Source of the DNA: Bacteroidia bacterium
GTDB lineage: Bacteria; Bacteroidota; Bacteroidia; CAIKAF01
Direction: 5' to 3'
Assembly: GCA_030427255.1 (NCBI GenBank)
Contig: JAUHWY010000005.1
Location: 87,776-151,775, forward strand
DNA length: 64,000 nt
Shown here: positions 1 to 10,800 of the stretch, piece after piece
How the letters are laid out: each line of letters starts with the position of its first letter
How positions within the stretch are numbered: position 1 is the first letter of the stretch
Notes under the pieces: model-generated
Told to the model about the DNA's origin: nothing
What the model saw: only the letters and a program-made list of their open reading frames with translations
Databases searched by the model: none
Program-made: the position numbers and the translations under genes

Positions 1-777
1 CTGCTCAATAATGGGCAATACTTTTTCCAACAACCGTACCCCTAAATGTCCGCCCCAAGGAAAGGTCTCCACCTCATCAGGCAACACGGTATGCACTTCT
101 ATGGGCTTTGCTTCTTTGCTGCGGATCAATACGGCATCTGCAAATCCATCGGCACCGTGCAGTACGTATTGGCCTTCTTCTAAATTCCCAATGGTAGCTG
201 TAATGCCCCAGGTTTGCAGCTTGGGACGTAAACTCCGCAAACGACTCAAGGCCAGCTCCACCTGAACCCCACGCTTGGAGCCTAACAGTTCATGCCATTC
301 ATCTACCACCACAAAATCCAAGGATTCAAAAAACTTCGGATAACCCTTCATGGCAAGCAGTAGGTGAAGACTCTCCGGGGTGCTTATCAATACTTCCGGA
401 CATGACTTTTGCTGCATCTTTCGCTCTGCAACCCCCGTGTCCCCATTGCGGACACCTACGCGCCATTGAGGCAAAAACGCTTTCAACAAACGTTCGGTAG
501 CCTGCTCTATTTCACGCGATAAAGCCCGGATAGGTGTAATCCATAAAATACGCAACCCTTTGCCCGGTTTAGGCTCCCGGTTCGAACTGCACAGCAAAGC
601 CGGCACCAACAAACTATAGGTTTTGCCACTGCCTGTGGGAGCATTTACCAACCCACTTTTTTGAGCTATGGCAGACTTCCAAGCTTTCCGCTGAAAGTCT
701 CGGGGCTCCCAGCCAAAGTGTCGAAACCACGCCAAAGCCCCTTCAAAAAGCTGGTCATTTGTTAACCCTGATTTCAT
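1..777 (-). CDS. Ligase-associated DEXH-box (Lhr-like) helicase, 3' part missing
   Basis: About 259 N-terminal residues are present; the gene runs off the left edge. Motif I is APTGSGKT (about residue 45), followed by LWITPIRALSRE (Ia), a TPESLHLLL segment and motif II as DEWHELLGSKRG. DEWH in place of DEAD/DEAH, followed by GSKRG, is characteristic of Lhr-like helicases associated with DNA ligase in DNA repair. ITATIGN looks like motif III (usually SAT). The ATG at 777 lies 53 bp from the divergent phosphatase start. The ligase and exonuclease partners are not visible, so the repair role rests on family knowledge only. Confidence 0.85.
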   Translation of the reverse strand, partial: MKSGLTNDQLFEGALAWFRHFGWEPRDFQRKAWKSAIAQKSGLVNAPTGSGKTYSLLVPALLCSSNREPKPGKGLRILWITPIRALSREIEQATERLLKAFLPQWRVGVRNGDTGVAERKMQQKSCPEVLISTPESLHLLLAMKGYPKFFESLDFVVVDEWHELLGSKRGVQVELALSRLRSLRPKLQTWGITATIGNLEEGQYVLHGADGFADAVLIRSKEAKPIEVHTVLPDEVETFPWGGHLGVRLLEKVLPIIEQ

Positions 778-829
778 CTTGCCTTTTTTTTGTGGTTACA
801 ACCCGGCCTTAATTTCGGGCAAAACACGC

Positions 830-1684
830 ATGCCTAAAGCTAAACGTAAGGTGGAGGTTTTGGTTCTTTCCGACATCCACTTGGGCACCTTTGGTTGCCA
901 CGCCACAGCCCTTTTAGATTACCTTAAATCCGTCGAGCCGGAAATGGTTATTCTCAATGGAGACATTGTGGATGCCTGGCAGTTTTCAAAGTGGTATTGG
1001 CCCAAAAGCCACTGGGACGTCGTAAAGCATTTGGTAAAATGGCTTAGCAACGACATTCCTGTTGTTTATTTAACAGGAAACCACGACGATGTCCTGCGCC
1101 GTTTGCCGGATTTGCATTTGGGCTCTTTTACGCTTGCCGAAACACTAGTTCTAGACCTGCAGGGGCAAAAAACCTGGTTCTTTCATGGCGATGTATTTGA
1201 CAGCAGCATACAACATGCCCGTTGGTTGGCTAAACTTGGAGGAAAAAGCTACGACGCACTTATTCTCTTAAACCGAGCCATAAATTGGGCGAGTCAAAAA
1301 CTGGGAAAAGGCCCTGTATCGCTCTCCGCAAAGATAAAGCACAGCGTAAAACAAGCCGTAGCATTTATGTCCGACTTTGAAGGTTTCGCCGCGGATTACG
1401 CCTTACAACAAGGCTATAATACAGTGGTTTGCGGTCACATTCACCAAGCGGCCGACAAAAACCTGCACCGCAAAAACGGAAGTGTGCGCTACCTAAACTC
1501 AGGTGACTGGATCGAAAGCCTTACCGCATTGGAGTATGCGCATGGCCGCTGGCGCATCCATACCCACAAACCAACTCCTAAAAGTTCAAAAGAAGAAAAA
1601 ACTTCGCTTCGCGAACAAAAAGAAGCTGTTTACGCCCACTTTTTCTATTCCATGGGCAATGACTTGGCCTCCAACCCTCGCTGA
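830..1684 (+). CDS. LpxH-like UDP-2,3-diacylglucosamine diphosphatase (calcineurin-like phosphoesterase)
   Basis: A 284-aa metallophosphoesterase with the full metal-ligand series: SDIHLG near the N terminus, NGDIVD, TGNHDD, FHGDVFD and CGHIH near residue 220. It has the Bacteroidetes insert QFSKWYWPKSHWD. The family hydrolyses UDP-2,3-diacylglucosamine to lipid X in lipid A synthesis at the inner membrane, but related family members exist, so the exact substrate is inferred. The ATG at 830 is preferred over an in-frame TTG at 779, because homologues begin just before the KVEVLVLSDIHLG strand. The last 40 bp overlap the 3' end of the convergent deacetylase gene. Confidence 0.8.
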   Translation: MPKAKRKVEVLVLSDIHLGTFGCHATALLDYLKSVEPEMVILNGDIVDAWQFSKWYWPKSHWDVVKHLVKWLSNDIPVVYLTGNHDDVLRRLPDLHLGSFTLAETLVLDLQGQKTWFFHGDVFDSSIQHARWLAKLGGKSYDALILLNRAINWASQKLGKGPVSLSAKIKHSVKQAVAFMSDFEGFAADYALQQGYNTVVCGHIHQAADKNLHRKNGSVRYLNSGDWIESLTALEYAHGRWRIHTHKPTPKSSKEEKTSLREQKEAVYAHFFYSMGNDLASNPR

Positions 1685-2238
1685 ACAATTGCCTTTTCCA
1701 AGGCATCCAGCAAGCGCCATTGCTTCTCCAAAGCATCTCCTCGGTCATGCAGCACCACAATGGCTCCGGGTTGCAAAGCCGTTTCCAAGCGAGGCCACAA
1801 TGCCTCGGCATCCAGGTTCTTCTTATAGTCACCAGGCATGTGGCTCCAGAAAACCAGCTGCCAATCCTTACTCAGTCTGTGATAAGCTCTTGGAAGCACT
1901 CTTCCATAAGGAACTCTTAATAGCCGGGAGGGAAAACCGGCGGGACGTTCAAAGTTCTTTAGATAGGCGCTATGGGCTGCAGAAAAACCGCTTATATGCG
2001 AATAACCATGGTAGCCAACAGAATGATTTAAGGCCAATAAAGCCTCCGGATATTCCGGTGCTTTTTCCAAAGCCGTACCCAAACAAAAAAACGTAGCTCT
2101 TATGCCTCTTTGTGCCAGTTCTTGGGCAAAGGCCAAACTGCCTTCCGGGTCAGGGCCGTCGTCGTAGGTTAGGTACAAGCCCTGGTCCGGCCCCTCAAAC
2201 CAAGCCTTCCGGTATAGGCATTTGACCAAGCGGTTCAT
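1645..2238 (-). CDS. Polysaccharide deacetylase family protein (NodB homology domain)
   Basis: A 197-aa single-domain NodB-type deacetylase. TYDDGPDP near residue 24 supplies the catalytic base Asp and a metal Asp, GYHGYSH near residue 95 supplies the two metal His, and VLHDRGD near residue 163 carries the late His motif. No signal peptide or membrane segment is visible, so a cytoplasmic location is likely unless it is exported another way. It removes N- or O-acetyl groups from a glycan; the substrate cannot be read from sequence. Its ATG overlaps the stop of the upstream prenyl synthase gene by 4 nt (ATGA), so the two are probably co-translated. Confidence 0.85.
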   Translation of the reverse strand: MNRLVKCLYRKAWFEGPDQGLYLTYDDGPDPEGSLAFAQELAQRGIRATFFCLGTALEKAPEYPEALLALNHSVGYHGYSHISGFSAAHSAYLKNFERPAGFPSRLLRVPYGRVLPRAYHRLSKDWQLVFWSHMPGDYKKNLDAEALWPRLETALQPGAIVVLHDRGDALEKQWRLLDALEKAIVQRGLEAKSLPME

Positions 2239-3209
2239 TTTTTTCGCTCTGTAGTGTACAGCACTAAATCCCTAAGACTCTCTCGTGCAGCTAGCTCAGG
2301 TGCTTTATCCAACAAGTCTAAGGCTTGCCCCCTAAACCTCAACATCTGCTGTTCGGCATACTCCATTCCACCGCTTTCCAGCACAAAACGCACCACTTCC
2401 TGCACTTTATCCGGATGCTCATGGTGCCTGCGGATTTTTCGAATGATGGACCGCTTAGTAGCCCAAGAGCTTTTATCCAATGCATAAATCAGAGGCAAGG
2501 TCATTTTTTGCTCCTTGATGTCAATGCCGGTGGGCTTTCCAATAGAGCTGCTTTGTTGGAAATCAAACAAGTCGTCTTTAATTTGAAAGGCCATGCCGGT
2601 ATACTCGCCAAACAAGCGCATGTGTTCTACCCAAGCGGGGTCAGCACCGGCGGTATGCGCCCCGGCCGCACAGCAAGCCGCAATCAAACTGGCCGTTTTT
2701 CCACGAATGATGTCGTAATACACAGGCTCTTTAATATCCAGTCGCCGGGCCTTCTCAATCTGCAAAAGCTCTCCCTCACTCATGAGCCGCACTGCCTCCG
2801 AAATGATTTCCAAGGACTTAAAATCTCCGTTTTGGGTAGACAGAAGCAAAGATTTCGACAACAAATAGTCCCCTATCAATACAGCAATTTTGTTTTTCCA
2901 TAGGGCATTTAAAGAAAAAAATCCGCGCCTTTCGTTGGAGTCGTCCACCACATCGTCGTGCACCAAAGTGGCCGTATGCATGAGCTCCACCAACATGGCC
3001 GCGCGGTAGGTCTCCTCACGAATGCCGCCACTCACGGAGGCACTCAGAAACACAAACATAGGACGCACCTGCTTGCCTTTGCGCCGAACAATGTACTGCG
3101 TCACCGTATCCAAAAGAGGCACAGAGCTTTTCATTGAACGCCGAAAGCGACGTTCAAAGTCCTTCATTTCCTCCTGAATCGGCGCCTGAATTTGCTCAAG
3201 TCGTCCCAT
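2235..3209 (-). CDS. Polyprenyl diphosphate synthase (trans-isoprenyl diphosphate synthase)
   Basis: A 324-aa all-alpha prenyltransferase. GKQVRP (isopentenyl diphosphate binding) is followed by the first Asp-rich motif HDDVVDD, GDYLLSKS, a GKTAS loop and the second motif DDLFDF. It condenses isopentenyl diphosphate units onto an allylic primer, most likely making the side chain of menaquinone; chain length cannot be read reliably. The start at 3209 (MGRLEQIQAP) is preferred. A start at 3242 is possible, but a near-consensus -7 box (TAACTTCG on the minus strand, 3216-3223) lies inside that extension, and homologues start near MGRLEQ. It is translationally coupled to the deacetylase downstream. 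Confidence 0.88.
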   Translation of the reverse strand: MGRLEQIQAPIQEEMKDFERRFRRSMKSSVPLLDTVTQYIVRRKGKQVRPMFVFLSASVSGGIREETYRAAMLVELMHTATLVHDDVVDDSNERRGFFSLNALWKNKIAVLIGDYLLSKSLLLSTQNGDFKSLEIISEAVRLMSEGELLQIEKARRLDIKEPVYYDIIRGKTASLIAACCAAGAHTAGADPAWVEHMRLFGEYTGMAFQIKDDLFDFQQSSSIGKPTGIDIKEQKMTLPLIYALDKSSWATKRSIIRKIRRHHEHPDKVQEVVRFVLESGGMEYAEQQMLRFRGQALDLLDKAPELAARESLRDLVLYTTERKK

Positions 3210-3276
3210 CAAAGGCGAAGTTACGCATTTGGGCTTTGGCACCCTGCTCCGAGCTTTATTCTTTGCATCTATCGGT

Positions 3277-3397
3277 CCTTAGTCCTGCTCCGGTGCCGCC
3301 CCTGTGGTGTAGCCATGGGCAGCAGGGGCGTTTGCTGCGCGCCACGTCCCCCTGCCCGGCTCCACACACAGGCCCGTCATCCGGGGCATCCCTGCGG
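3277..3397. repeat. Intergenic hairpin element A (class 1 loop)
   Basis: A long imperfect hairpin. Left arm 3301-3329 pairs with right arm 3347-3372 around the apical sequence GTTTGCTGCGCGCCACGT (3330-3347). It is flanked by CCTTAGTCCTGCTCCG (3277-3292) and CATCCGGGGCATCCCTGCGG (3378-3397). Both flanks and the loop recur almost exactly at 51471-51591, but the stem sequence there is different and still paired. It is much more GC-rich than its surroundings. Confidence 0.75.
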
Positions 3398-3433
3398 CCC
3401 GGGGTTCCCTAGGGAAAATAAGCTCCGGAGCAG

Positions 3434-3464
3434 ACAAAAAAAAGGCCTCCCTAAGGAGGCCTTT
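3434..3464 (-). terminator. Rho-independent terminator of the T9SS cargo gene
   Basis: A perfect 10-bp stem AAAGGCCTCC / GGAGGCCTTT with a 4-nt loop. On the minus strand it is followed by a run of eight T. It lies 21 bp beyond the stop codon of the minus-strand gene at 3485-4696. Confidence 0.85.
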
Positions 3465-3484
3465 AGATGTATATTCTCTGTGGC

Positions 3485-4696
3485 TTATTGCTTCACAATA
3501 AACTTAATGCTAGAGCTTTGTCCTCCGGCGTTTAAGTTCATGAAGTATACGCCATTGGTAAGACCGGACAAGCTAACTTCTTCGCTTACGTTACCGGCAG
3601 CCACTTGGCCCAAAGACTTGGTAGCAACGGTACGGCCTGCCAAATCAACGATGGTGTAAGAAACCTCGGCCGCTTGTTGAAGCTCAAAGCTCAAACGAGT
3701 TGCTTCAGAAGCAGGGTTTGGAGCCAAAGAGGCTTCACCTTGCATTACTTCGTTGATACTGGCGTGATTTGGGTCGTAAGTAACGGTAACCTTTGACCAA
3801 ATACCCCAGTGCTGATATGGGTGCTCGTCTTGGTAATCTACGGCTCCATTACTGTTGCAATCGTAGAACCATACCAAAGACCAGTCGTTGGTTTGGGTGC
3901 TAATGAAGGGGATAGTAATAGAAATAGCTCCGCCATTTACACCTACGGTATCGTCAAGAACCACTTGGTAAGAAGCAGAAGGGAAGAACTCGCCAAGAAC
4001 AGGCTGGGTTCCCTGGTTGGTACCGCAAGCACTACCCAAGGTTGGGTATGCAAAGAGCATCATTACGGTATCGATAACTGCGCCACGGAAGTCTAAAGAA
4101 ACCGCGAACTCAGTAACACCGGCGGGCAGGGTAAAGTTGGGAGCCTCGCTGATTACACGAATAGGATATCCGGTAGACGAAGGAGGATTAGTCAACGAAG
4201 TATCGGTAAAGATGCGTTGTTCCCAAAGAATAGTAGCCAAATCAGGACGCTGATCGTTGGCCATTCCATAAATACGCATGGTCAAAGTATCGGTAAGACC
4301 ATCGTTGTTTTGGTGGTGCAACACGTAAAAAATCGAATCAACAGTCATGCTGGTGATTGTGTTTTTGGCATACGGTGTGAAGGTTACATAGTCTGTAGTA
4401 CCAACGATGGTGTCGTAATTTGCAAAAACACGAGCAAACTCTAGTTCTGCTGTATCACGAATGTTCATGTTGGTTACAAATTGCTCAATTGTGTAGAATT
4501 GGGCATCGTATTCCAAATAATCCAAGTATACCGTTTCGGTAGTTGGAGCCTTGTTGGGATCCACCGTAATGGCATGCTTTTGAATGGTGTTGGCAGGCCG
4601 CTTAAACTTGCTGTCATCTACAGCGCGGCTTCCTGTTTGAGCCACCACGGTACCGGTTACCATGAGGGCTGCTAGTAGTGTAGTAGTACTTTTCAT
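3485..4696 (-). CDS. Secreted protein with T9SS type A C-terminal sorting domain
   Basis: A 403-aa protein. It begins with a signal peptide (MKSTTTLLAALMVTGTVVAQ). The final 80 residues are a type A sorting domain: LAPNPASEATRLSF, then a VDLAGRTV strand, LTNGVYFMNL and a basic end (IKFIVKQ). These domains direct export by the type IX secretion system and anchoring at the cell surface. The middle 300 residues are beta-rich with many D/N/T residues and match no family I recognise; SCDYN-like short motifs do not point to an enzyme. It has its own promoter and terminator, so it is probably monocistronic. Confidence 0.8.
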   Translation of the reverse strand: MKSTTTLLAALMVTGTVVAQTGSRAVDDSKFKRPANTIQKHAITVDPNKAPTTETVYLDYLEYDAQFYTIEQFVTNMNIRDTAELEFARVFANYDTIVGTTDYVTFTPYAKNTITSMTVDSIFYVLHHQNNDGLTDTLTMRIYGMANDQRPDLATILWEQRIFTDTSLTNPPSSTGYPIRVISEAPNFTLPAGVTEFAVSLDFRGAVIDTVMMLFAYPTLGSACGTNQGTQPVLGEFFPSASYQVVLDDTVGVNGGAISITIPFISTQTNDWSLVWFYDCNSNGAVDYQDEHPYQHWGIWSKVTVTYDPNHASINEVMQGEASLAPNPASEATRLSFELQQAAEVSYTIVDLAGRTVATKSLGQVAAGNVSEEVSLSGLTNGVYFMNLNAGGQSSSIKFIVKQ

Positions 4697-4755
4697 GTGT
4701 TTGTAATTAACCTTAGTTATGAACCTTAAGGTGCAAGATACGAAATTTTAACATA

Positions 4756-4786
4756 CAAAACTAACAATGCTTTTTTTTTGAACAAA
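4756..4786 (-). promoter_or_regulatory. Bacteroidetes-type promoter for the T9SS cargo gene
   Basis: On the minus strand, TTTG (4783-4786) and TAGTTTTG (4756-4763, matching TAnnTTTG) are separated by exactly 19 nt. This fits the known -33/-7 pattern of the primary sigma factor of Bacteroidetes. The gene starts 59 bp downstream. Confidence 0.65.
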
Positions 4787-4798
4787 TCCTTACATATT

Positions 4799-4836
4799 AA
4801 AAAAAAATCGCCGTTCGAACCCTGTCGAACGGCGAT
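4799..4836 (-). terminator. Rho-independent terminator of the polyketide synthase gene
   Basis: A perfect 12-bp stem ATCGCCGTTCGA / TCGAACGGCGAT (4807-4818 and 4825-4836). On the minus strand a run of T follows. It starts 22 bp after the synthase stop codon. Confidence 0.85.
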
Positions 4837-4857
4837 ATAAATCTAGTATTCAACTGC

Positions 4858-7800
4858 TTACTGCTTCACCTCGGCCAGCATGGCGTCAAGCTCCTCGTCG
4901 CTCAACTGATCGATATCGGCACCAATAACACCCTGAGCAGCTGCCTTTTCAAGCAACATGGATGCCAGTTGACTCACATTAGGACCACTTAGCAGCTCCA
5001 TGGTTGACACATCAAGGCCAAAACGTCCCGTTATGGCACGGCCCAACTCCACGGCAATCAAAGAGTCAATTCCCAAGAAGTTAATCCCTCTGGACTTGTC
5101 TATTTTCTCCACCGGAAGCTTAAGTACGGCAGCCAACTGTTCTGCCATGGCTTGCTCCATGTAGCTTTGGCGTTCGTTATCGGCCATGGCACCTAAAACA
5201 GCTCCCAGCTCCACGAGCACACTGTTGGTGGCTCCGGATGCTCCACTGGCTTCTACCAGTTTCACAAACCGTGAAGAATTGGCGGCGCCTGCATTTACAG
5301 AAGCCCAACGGTGCCAATCTACATCAAACATACCCGCTTGTACAGGGTGGTGCTCAATAAGAATCTCAAGGCCTTCTAGGGCTTGTCGGTTCGAGAAGCC
5401 CATAATTCCTCCGGACTCTAGGATGGCCGTAACATTGGCATCGCGAGCTGCTACACCCACCTCTGCCAAAACACCTAGGTTTACCGTTGTAGCGGCTTGC
5501 CCTTTAGCTCTTCTGTAGTGCGCAAAGCCATCCAAGAAGGCATTTGCAGCGACGTAGTTCGCTTGACCATTATTTCCAATTAGAGCAGAAATAGATGAGA
5601 AGGAAAGGAAAAAATCTAAATCTACATCGGCTAAGGCACGATGCAAGTTCATTGCCCCTCCAACTTTGGCTTGGAACGAGGTCATAAAACGGCTGCGGTT
5701 CATGTCGGCCAAGAAGCCGTCGTCCAGCACCACCGCTCCATGAATCACTCCCTTCACCGGAGCCAGCTCCGCTTTTATAAAGCCAATGGCTTTGTTTACG
5801 GCCGAAGCATCAGTAATATCGAGGGGCTCTGCCCACACTTTGGTTCCTCGGCTCTCCATGACCTCCACGGCCTTTTGGGCCTCTTCACTCTTGAGGCCAC
5901 TGCGTGAAGCCAAAACCAACTGCTCTACCCCTTTGGAAGAAAGCCATTTGGCAATTTCCAAACCAAAGCCGCCGGTTCCACCGGTAATAATGTAGGTGCC
6001 TTTGGGATCAATTTCGCGCACTTCCTGACGAATGGGAACCTCAACTTCTTGGTCTTTGTAATTCAAAACCACCTTACCCATGTGCTTGGATTGAGCAAGG
6101 AAGTTAAAGGCTTCTATAGCATCGTTGGCCGGGAAACTGTAGGTCTTTACTGCCGAGAAAACCCCTTCCTCATAGTATCGCTCAATATCGCGCAAAATAT
6201 TTTGCACCACAGGCGTACGCTCAATCATTAAGCGGTCTACGTCTATTCCGTGGAAGGTAATGTTTCGGTTAAAGGCTGCCATAGGTAGGCCATTGTTTTC
6301 CGAAATATCGCGCTTACCAATCTCCACAAATCGGCCATAAGAAGCCAACAATTCAAAGGATTGATACAGGGCTTCTCCGGCAATGGCATTAATAACCACA
6401 TCTACACCATAGCCTCCGGTGGCCTCGCGAATGTCTTTGGCAAAATCCAAAGAGCGAGAATCAAATACATGCTGTATTCCGAGGGACCGCAAGTGCTCGC
6501 GCTTCTCTTCATTTCCGGCGGTGGCATAAATCTCAGCACCCACATGTTGTGCCCACTGAATAGCAGCTAAACCAACCCCACCGGTAGCATTGTGGATAAG
6601 TATCTTCTCGCCTTTTTGAAGCTGAGCTCTGTCACGCAAACCGTACAATACGGTCATGTAGGGAACCACCATTAGGCAGTCTTCCCAAGCAATATGCTTA
6701 GGTTTCCGCACAAAAAAGGTAGGTTCTGCGGTTACATAGCTCTTGAGGCAACCGCTTTGTGCCGCCAAAATCACTTCGTCACCCGGCTTAAAGTCGCTTA
6801 CATCGCTTCCCACACGGGTCACGATACCGCTAGCCTCCATACCAAAGGTGCTTTCAAAGTAGGTTCCGCTGGTAGCTTTGGTAGAAAGTTGACCAATAAC
6901 CTTAAGTACATCTTTAAGGTTCAGACAAGAGGCAAAGGTTTGGATTTCAATTTCCTTAGCCTCAGGCGCTCGGCGTTCTGTCACTTCGTGGTGCAGCGAA
7001 TCAATACGACCCACTTGACCAATCTCAAGACTTACAGGCTCTTCGGTGGATACTTTTCTGGTTTTACCGGCCATGTCCTCGCGCTGATAAGCCACTTGAA
7101 CCAAAGACTTAACCAAACGGTCTCCATTCCTAAAGGCCACATCGTCTGCCGGAAGTCCTGCTGCCAGCTCATTGGCCACAGCTGCAAAAGAGTTTTCACC
7201 CTCGCTAATATCCACCATGGCAGTTCTAATGTTGGGGTGCTCATTGGCAATAAGGCGAGCCAAGCCCCAATAGGGAGTAGTTTCCAAAGATTTCACATGG
7301 TCGCTTTCTTCCACTACCTGTGCGTTCTGTGTGAGCGTTAACCAAAGGATTTCTTTGCTTGCCCAACGCTGTGCCAAGGCTTTGCCCAAATATACGGCAG
7401 GCATGGTGCGGTCAACAATTTGATCGGGCTCCAGGCCGTCGCTATCGCTGTCGGTAGCCTCCGACCACAAATAAACAATGCCGGAAATATCTAAGGCTGC
7501 GGCATCGTCTAAAAGCTGTGAATAGTCGGATTCCTCATTGGGACGAATGGTGAACAACACCTCATCGTTGAGATAACTGTCGCCGGGAAGTACCAACATA
7601 CTGGTTATTCCTTTCTCAGCTAAGGCTTCAACAGCTTGTGAGGTACGTTGGCTCTCATCACCGAATACCAAACAATTGCCTTGGAACTTGTTTTGTTCTT
7701 GCAGCTTAGTGCTTTGCCATTGATACTCGTAAAACCAATCGTCGGAGGCAGCGCTATCTTCCTCGCCACCGGAAGAAATGGCTTGAAGGGTAATTCCCTC

Positions 7801-10800
7801 TAATGCCACCAACACCTCTCCTTGCTCATCAAATAAGGTAAGGTCTCCTTTAATTTGACTGTCTTTTACCTCGGTTATTTGGCACCAGCTCCAGCAAGAC
7901 TCACCGGGGCTGGTATAAAAAATCACCTGATCAATAGATACCGGCACAAATGGGTTGGGGTTAGAGCTCAGCTCTCCCACAATAGCTACCATGCTTTGGA
8001 ATCCCGAGTCAAGAATGGTAGGGTGCAGCAAATAGTTGTCTGCATTTACCATTAAGCTTTCGTCGCCTTCCAGCCTAACGAGCACTTCGGTGCCCCCCTT
8101 GTAAATGGTTTTGATGCCCTGGAACCAAGGGCCATAATGCAAGCCTCTATCGGTCAAAGTCTGATAAAGCTCTTTGGCTACCAGTTCTTGAGGACAACGT
8201 TTGCGGATGGCTTCGAAATCAACCACCGGAATTTTCCGGCTTACTGTTTCTTTCAACATACGCCCGCTGGCATGCAAGGTCCAAGGAGAATCGTCCTCCC
8301 TGTAGCGGCTAAACACCTTGTAACCCTTGGTATCCGGGTTGTAGGTGGTATGGAACATTTGGATCCGCTTTTCGTCTACCACCAACACCTGATTAAAGTT
8401 CAGGTTTTGTAGCGTACAGGCTTGCGATTCAAAGGTTTTCTCATGCAATGCAAGTCCTGCTTCAACGTATGCAGCCCCGGGGATTACGGTCATGGACTCG
8501 ATTTTATGATCGTCCATCCAAGGCATCAAGTAGCGGTTGATTTCTACTTCCCAAGAGGGGTTGGGTTGGCGCAAATTGTTGTTCAAGAAAATATGGCCGG
8601 GAACCCCGTGCTTTTCTTCGATAGACCGTTCTGATTCTTGCCAATAGACGTCCATATCCCAAGCGTAGCTTGGAAGCTTAACGTAGTGTCCATGCTCGGT
8701 AAAGGAATCCCAACGAATAGAGAAACCTAAGCCATGCAGCGCCCCTAAACTGTTGAGTAAAGTAGGCATTTCAGGTTCGTTTCGGCGTAGCGAAGGCAAG
8801 CTGAATCCTTTTTTATCATCGGCTTGCAAGCACTCATTGATGTTGGTTCTCAAAACCGGGTGTGGGCCAACTTCGAGGAACACACGGTAACCATCTTCTA
8901 CCAGCGTTTTTGCTGCCTTAGCAAAGCGCACGGGTTGACGCACATTTTGCCACCAATAATCGGCACCAAATTCATCGCCCTGCATTCTTGTACCTGTGAC
9001 GGTAGAATACAAGGGAATGCTTGCCTTTTTCGGCTTAATGGATTTTAAACACTCTTTTAGCTCCTCTTCTAAGGGGTCCATTTGATAGGAGTGGTAAGCC
9101 ACTTCTACCGTGAGCATTTTATTAAACACGCCACGTTCGGTGCAGGCCTCGCTCACTTTGGTAAGAGCCTCCGGTGTACCTGCTATAGTTACTCCGCTAA
9201 AGGAGTTGATAGCAGCCACGGAAAGGGTATCCACCAAGCCCAATTCGGCAATGAGTGCTTCTGCATCTTCTTCGCCAAGGCCAATGGCAAGCATGGTACC
9301 TTGACCGGCTGTTTTTTGCTGACAGCGCGACCTATGGTAAGAAACCAGTACGCTATCTTCCAAACTTAGGGCACCGGAAACATAGGCAGCCGGCACCTCA
9401 CCGACAGAGTGACCAACTACGGCATCGGGTGTTACCCCCCAAGCCTTCCACATTTCAATCAAGCCGGCTTGAATAAAGAAGTTGGCAGGCTGAGCAATGC
9501 GGGTTTCGGCCATATTTGATTCGGCCTCAGGCTTAAGCATTTCCTCTTTTAAGGACCAGCCGGCATAGCCCACAAACAACTCATCGCAGGTGTCGATGGT
9601 AGCTTTAAAAATAGGTTCGGTTTGGTACAACTCACGACCCATTGCCCACCACTGTGGACCCATACCCGTGAACACCCATACCAGCTCAGGGTTTTCTAAG
9701 GCTTGCTGTTGGTTAACTCCGGCAAGTACTTCGCCACGAGCAAAGGCCTCAAGCTTCTCAATGAGTTCGTCGTGGTTTTTGGCTACAAAAGTAGCTCGGT
9801 GTTGGTGGTGGGTTCTACGCCAAACCAAGCTATAGGCCAAATCGGCCAAGCCGGGCTTTTTGTCTTTAATGAAATCCACATATTTCCCGGCAAGATTACG
9901 CAAAGCGTTTTCACTTTTAGCCGAAAAAGGAAACAGCCAGTGCTCACGTTGTTCAACATGACCGTTGGCCTGGAACCTTTTGAGGTAATCTCTTGGAGGG
10001 TCTCCAATAACCATATGGCCGTTGGTGCCACCGTAACCAAATGAATTGATGGAAACCAGCGCAGGGCCTTCGGGATAAGCCTCTAATTGAAGCGGCACTT
10101 TAAGCGCCAGCTTATCAAAATCAATATTGGGGTTTGCCTTTTTAAAATGTAAGTGCGGTGGAATTTCCCGACGGTTAACTGATATGGCAGACTTAATAAT
10201 TCCGGCAATTCCTGCACCGGCTTCTAAGTGGCCAATATTGGTTTTAACCGAACCTACAAATACCTTATCGTTTTCGCCACGCCCTTCTTTGAGCACATTA
10301 TTAAGCGCGGAAAGCTCTACGGGGTCACCCGCTTTGGTTCCTGTACCGTGGGCTTCTACATATCGAATATCGCTTGGCTTAATGCCGGCTCGATCGTATA
10401 CTTTTCGAATGAGGGCTTCTTGGGCATCCGGGTTTGGTACCGTAATACCATTGGTAGCGCCGTCTTGATTTGCTCCCGTGGCATGCACCGTAGCATAAAT
10501 ATAATCGCCATCAGCCATGGCTTTGGAAAGCGGCTTAAAGACCACCACACCCACGCCTTCACCACGCACATAGCCGCCAGCATCCTCGTCAAAAGCTTTG
10601 CAACGCGAGTGCTTGGAGAGGAATTGCCCTTTAGACATTGCAATGGGATACTCCGGACGCAACATAATGTTTACACCACCCGCTATGGCCATATCGCTTT
10701 CGCCGGACCAGATGGAAGTACAAGCATAGTGAGCAGCCACCAATGCAGAAGAGCAGGCAGTATCGATGCTAAGAGATGGGCCACGCAAATCAAACGCATA

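Noticed and set aside
1503-2096. 197-codon plus-strand open frame
   Set aside because: It lies antisense to the polysaccharide deacetylase and over the end of the LpxH-like gene, and lacks domain motifs; a shadow frame.
3134-3659. Plus-strand open frames across hairpin element A
   Set aside because: They read through GC-rich hairpin arms and the terminator, with Pro/Cys/Arg-rich translations and no motif.
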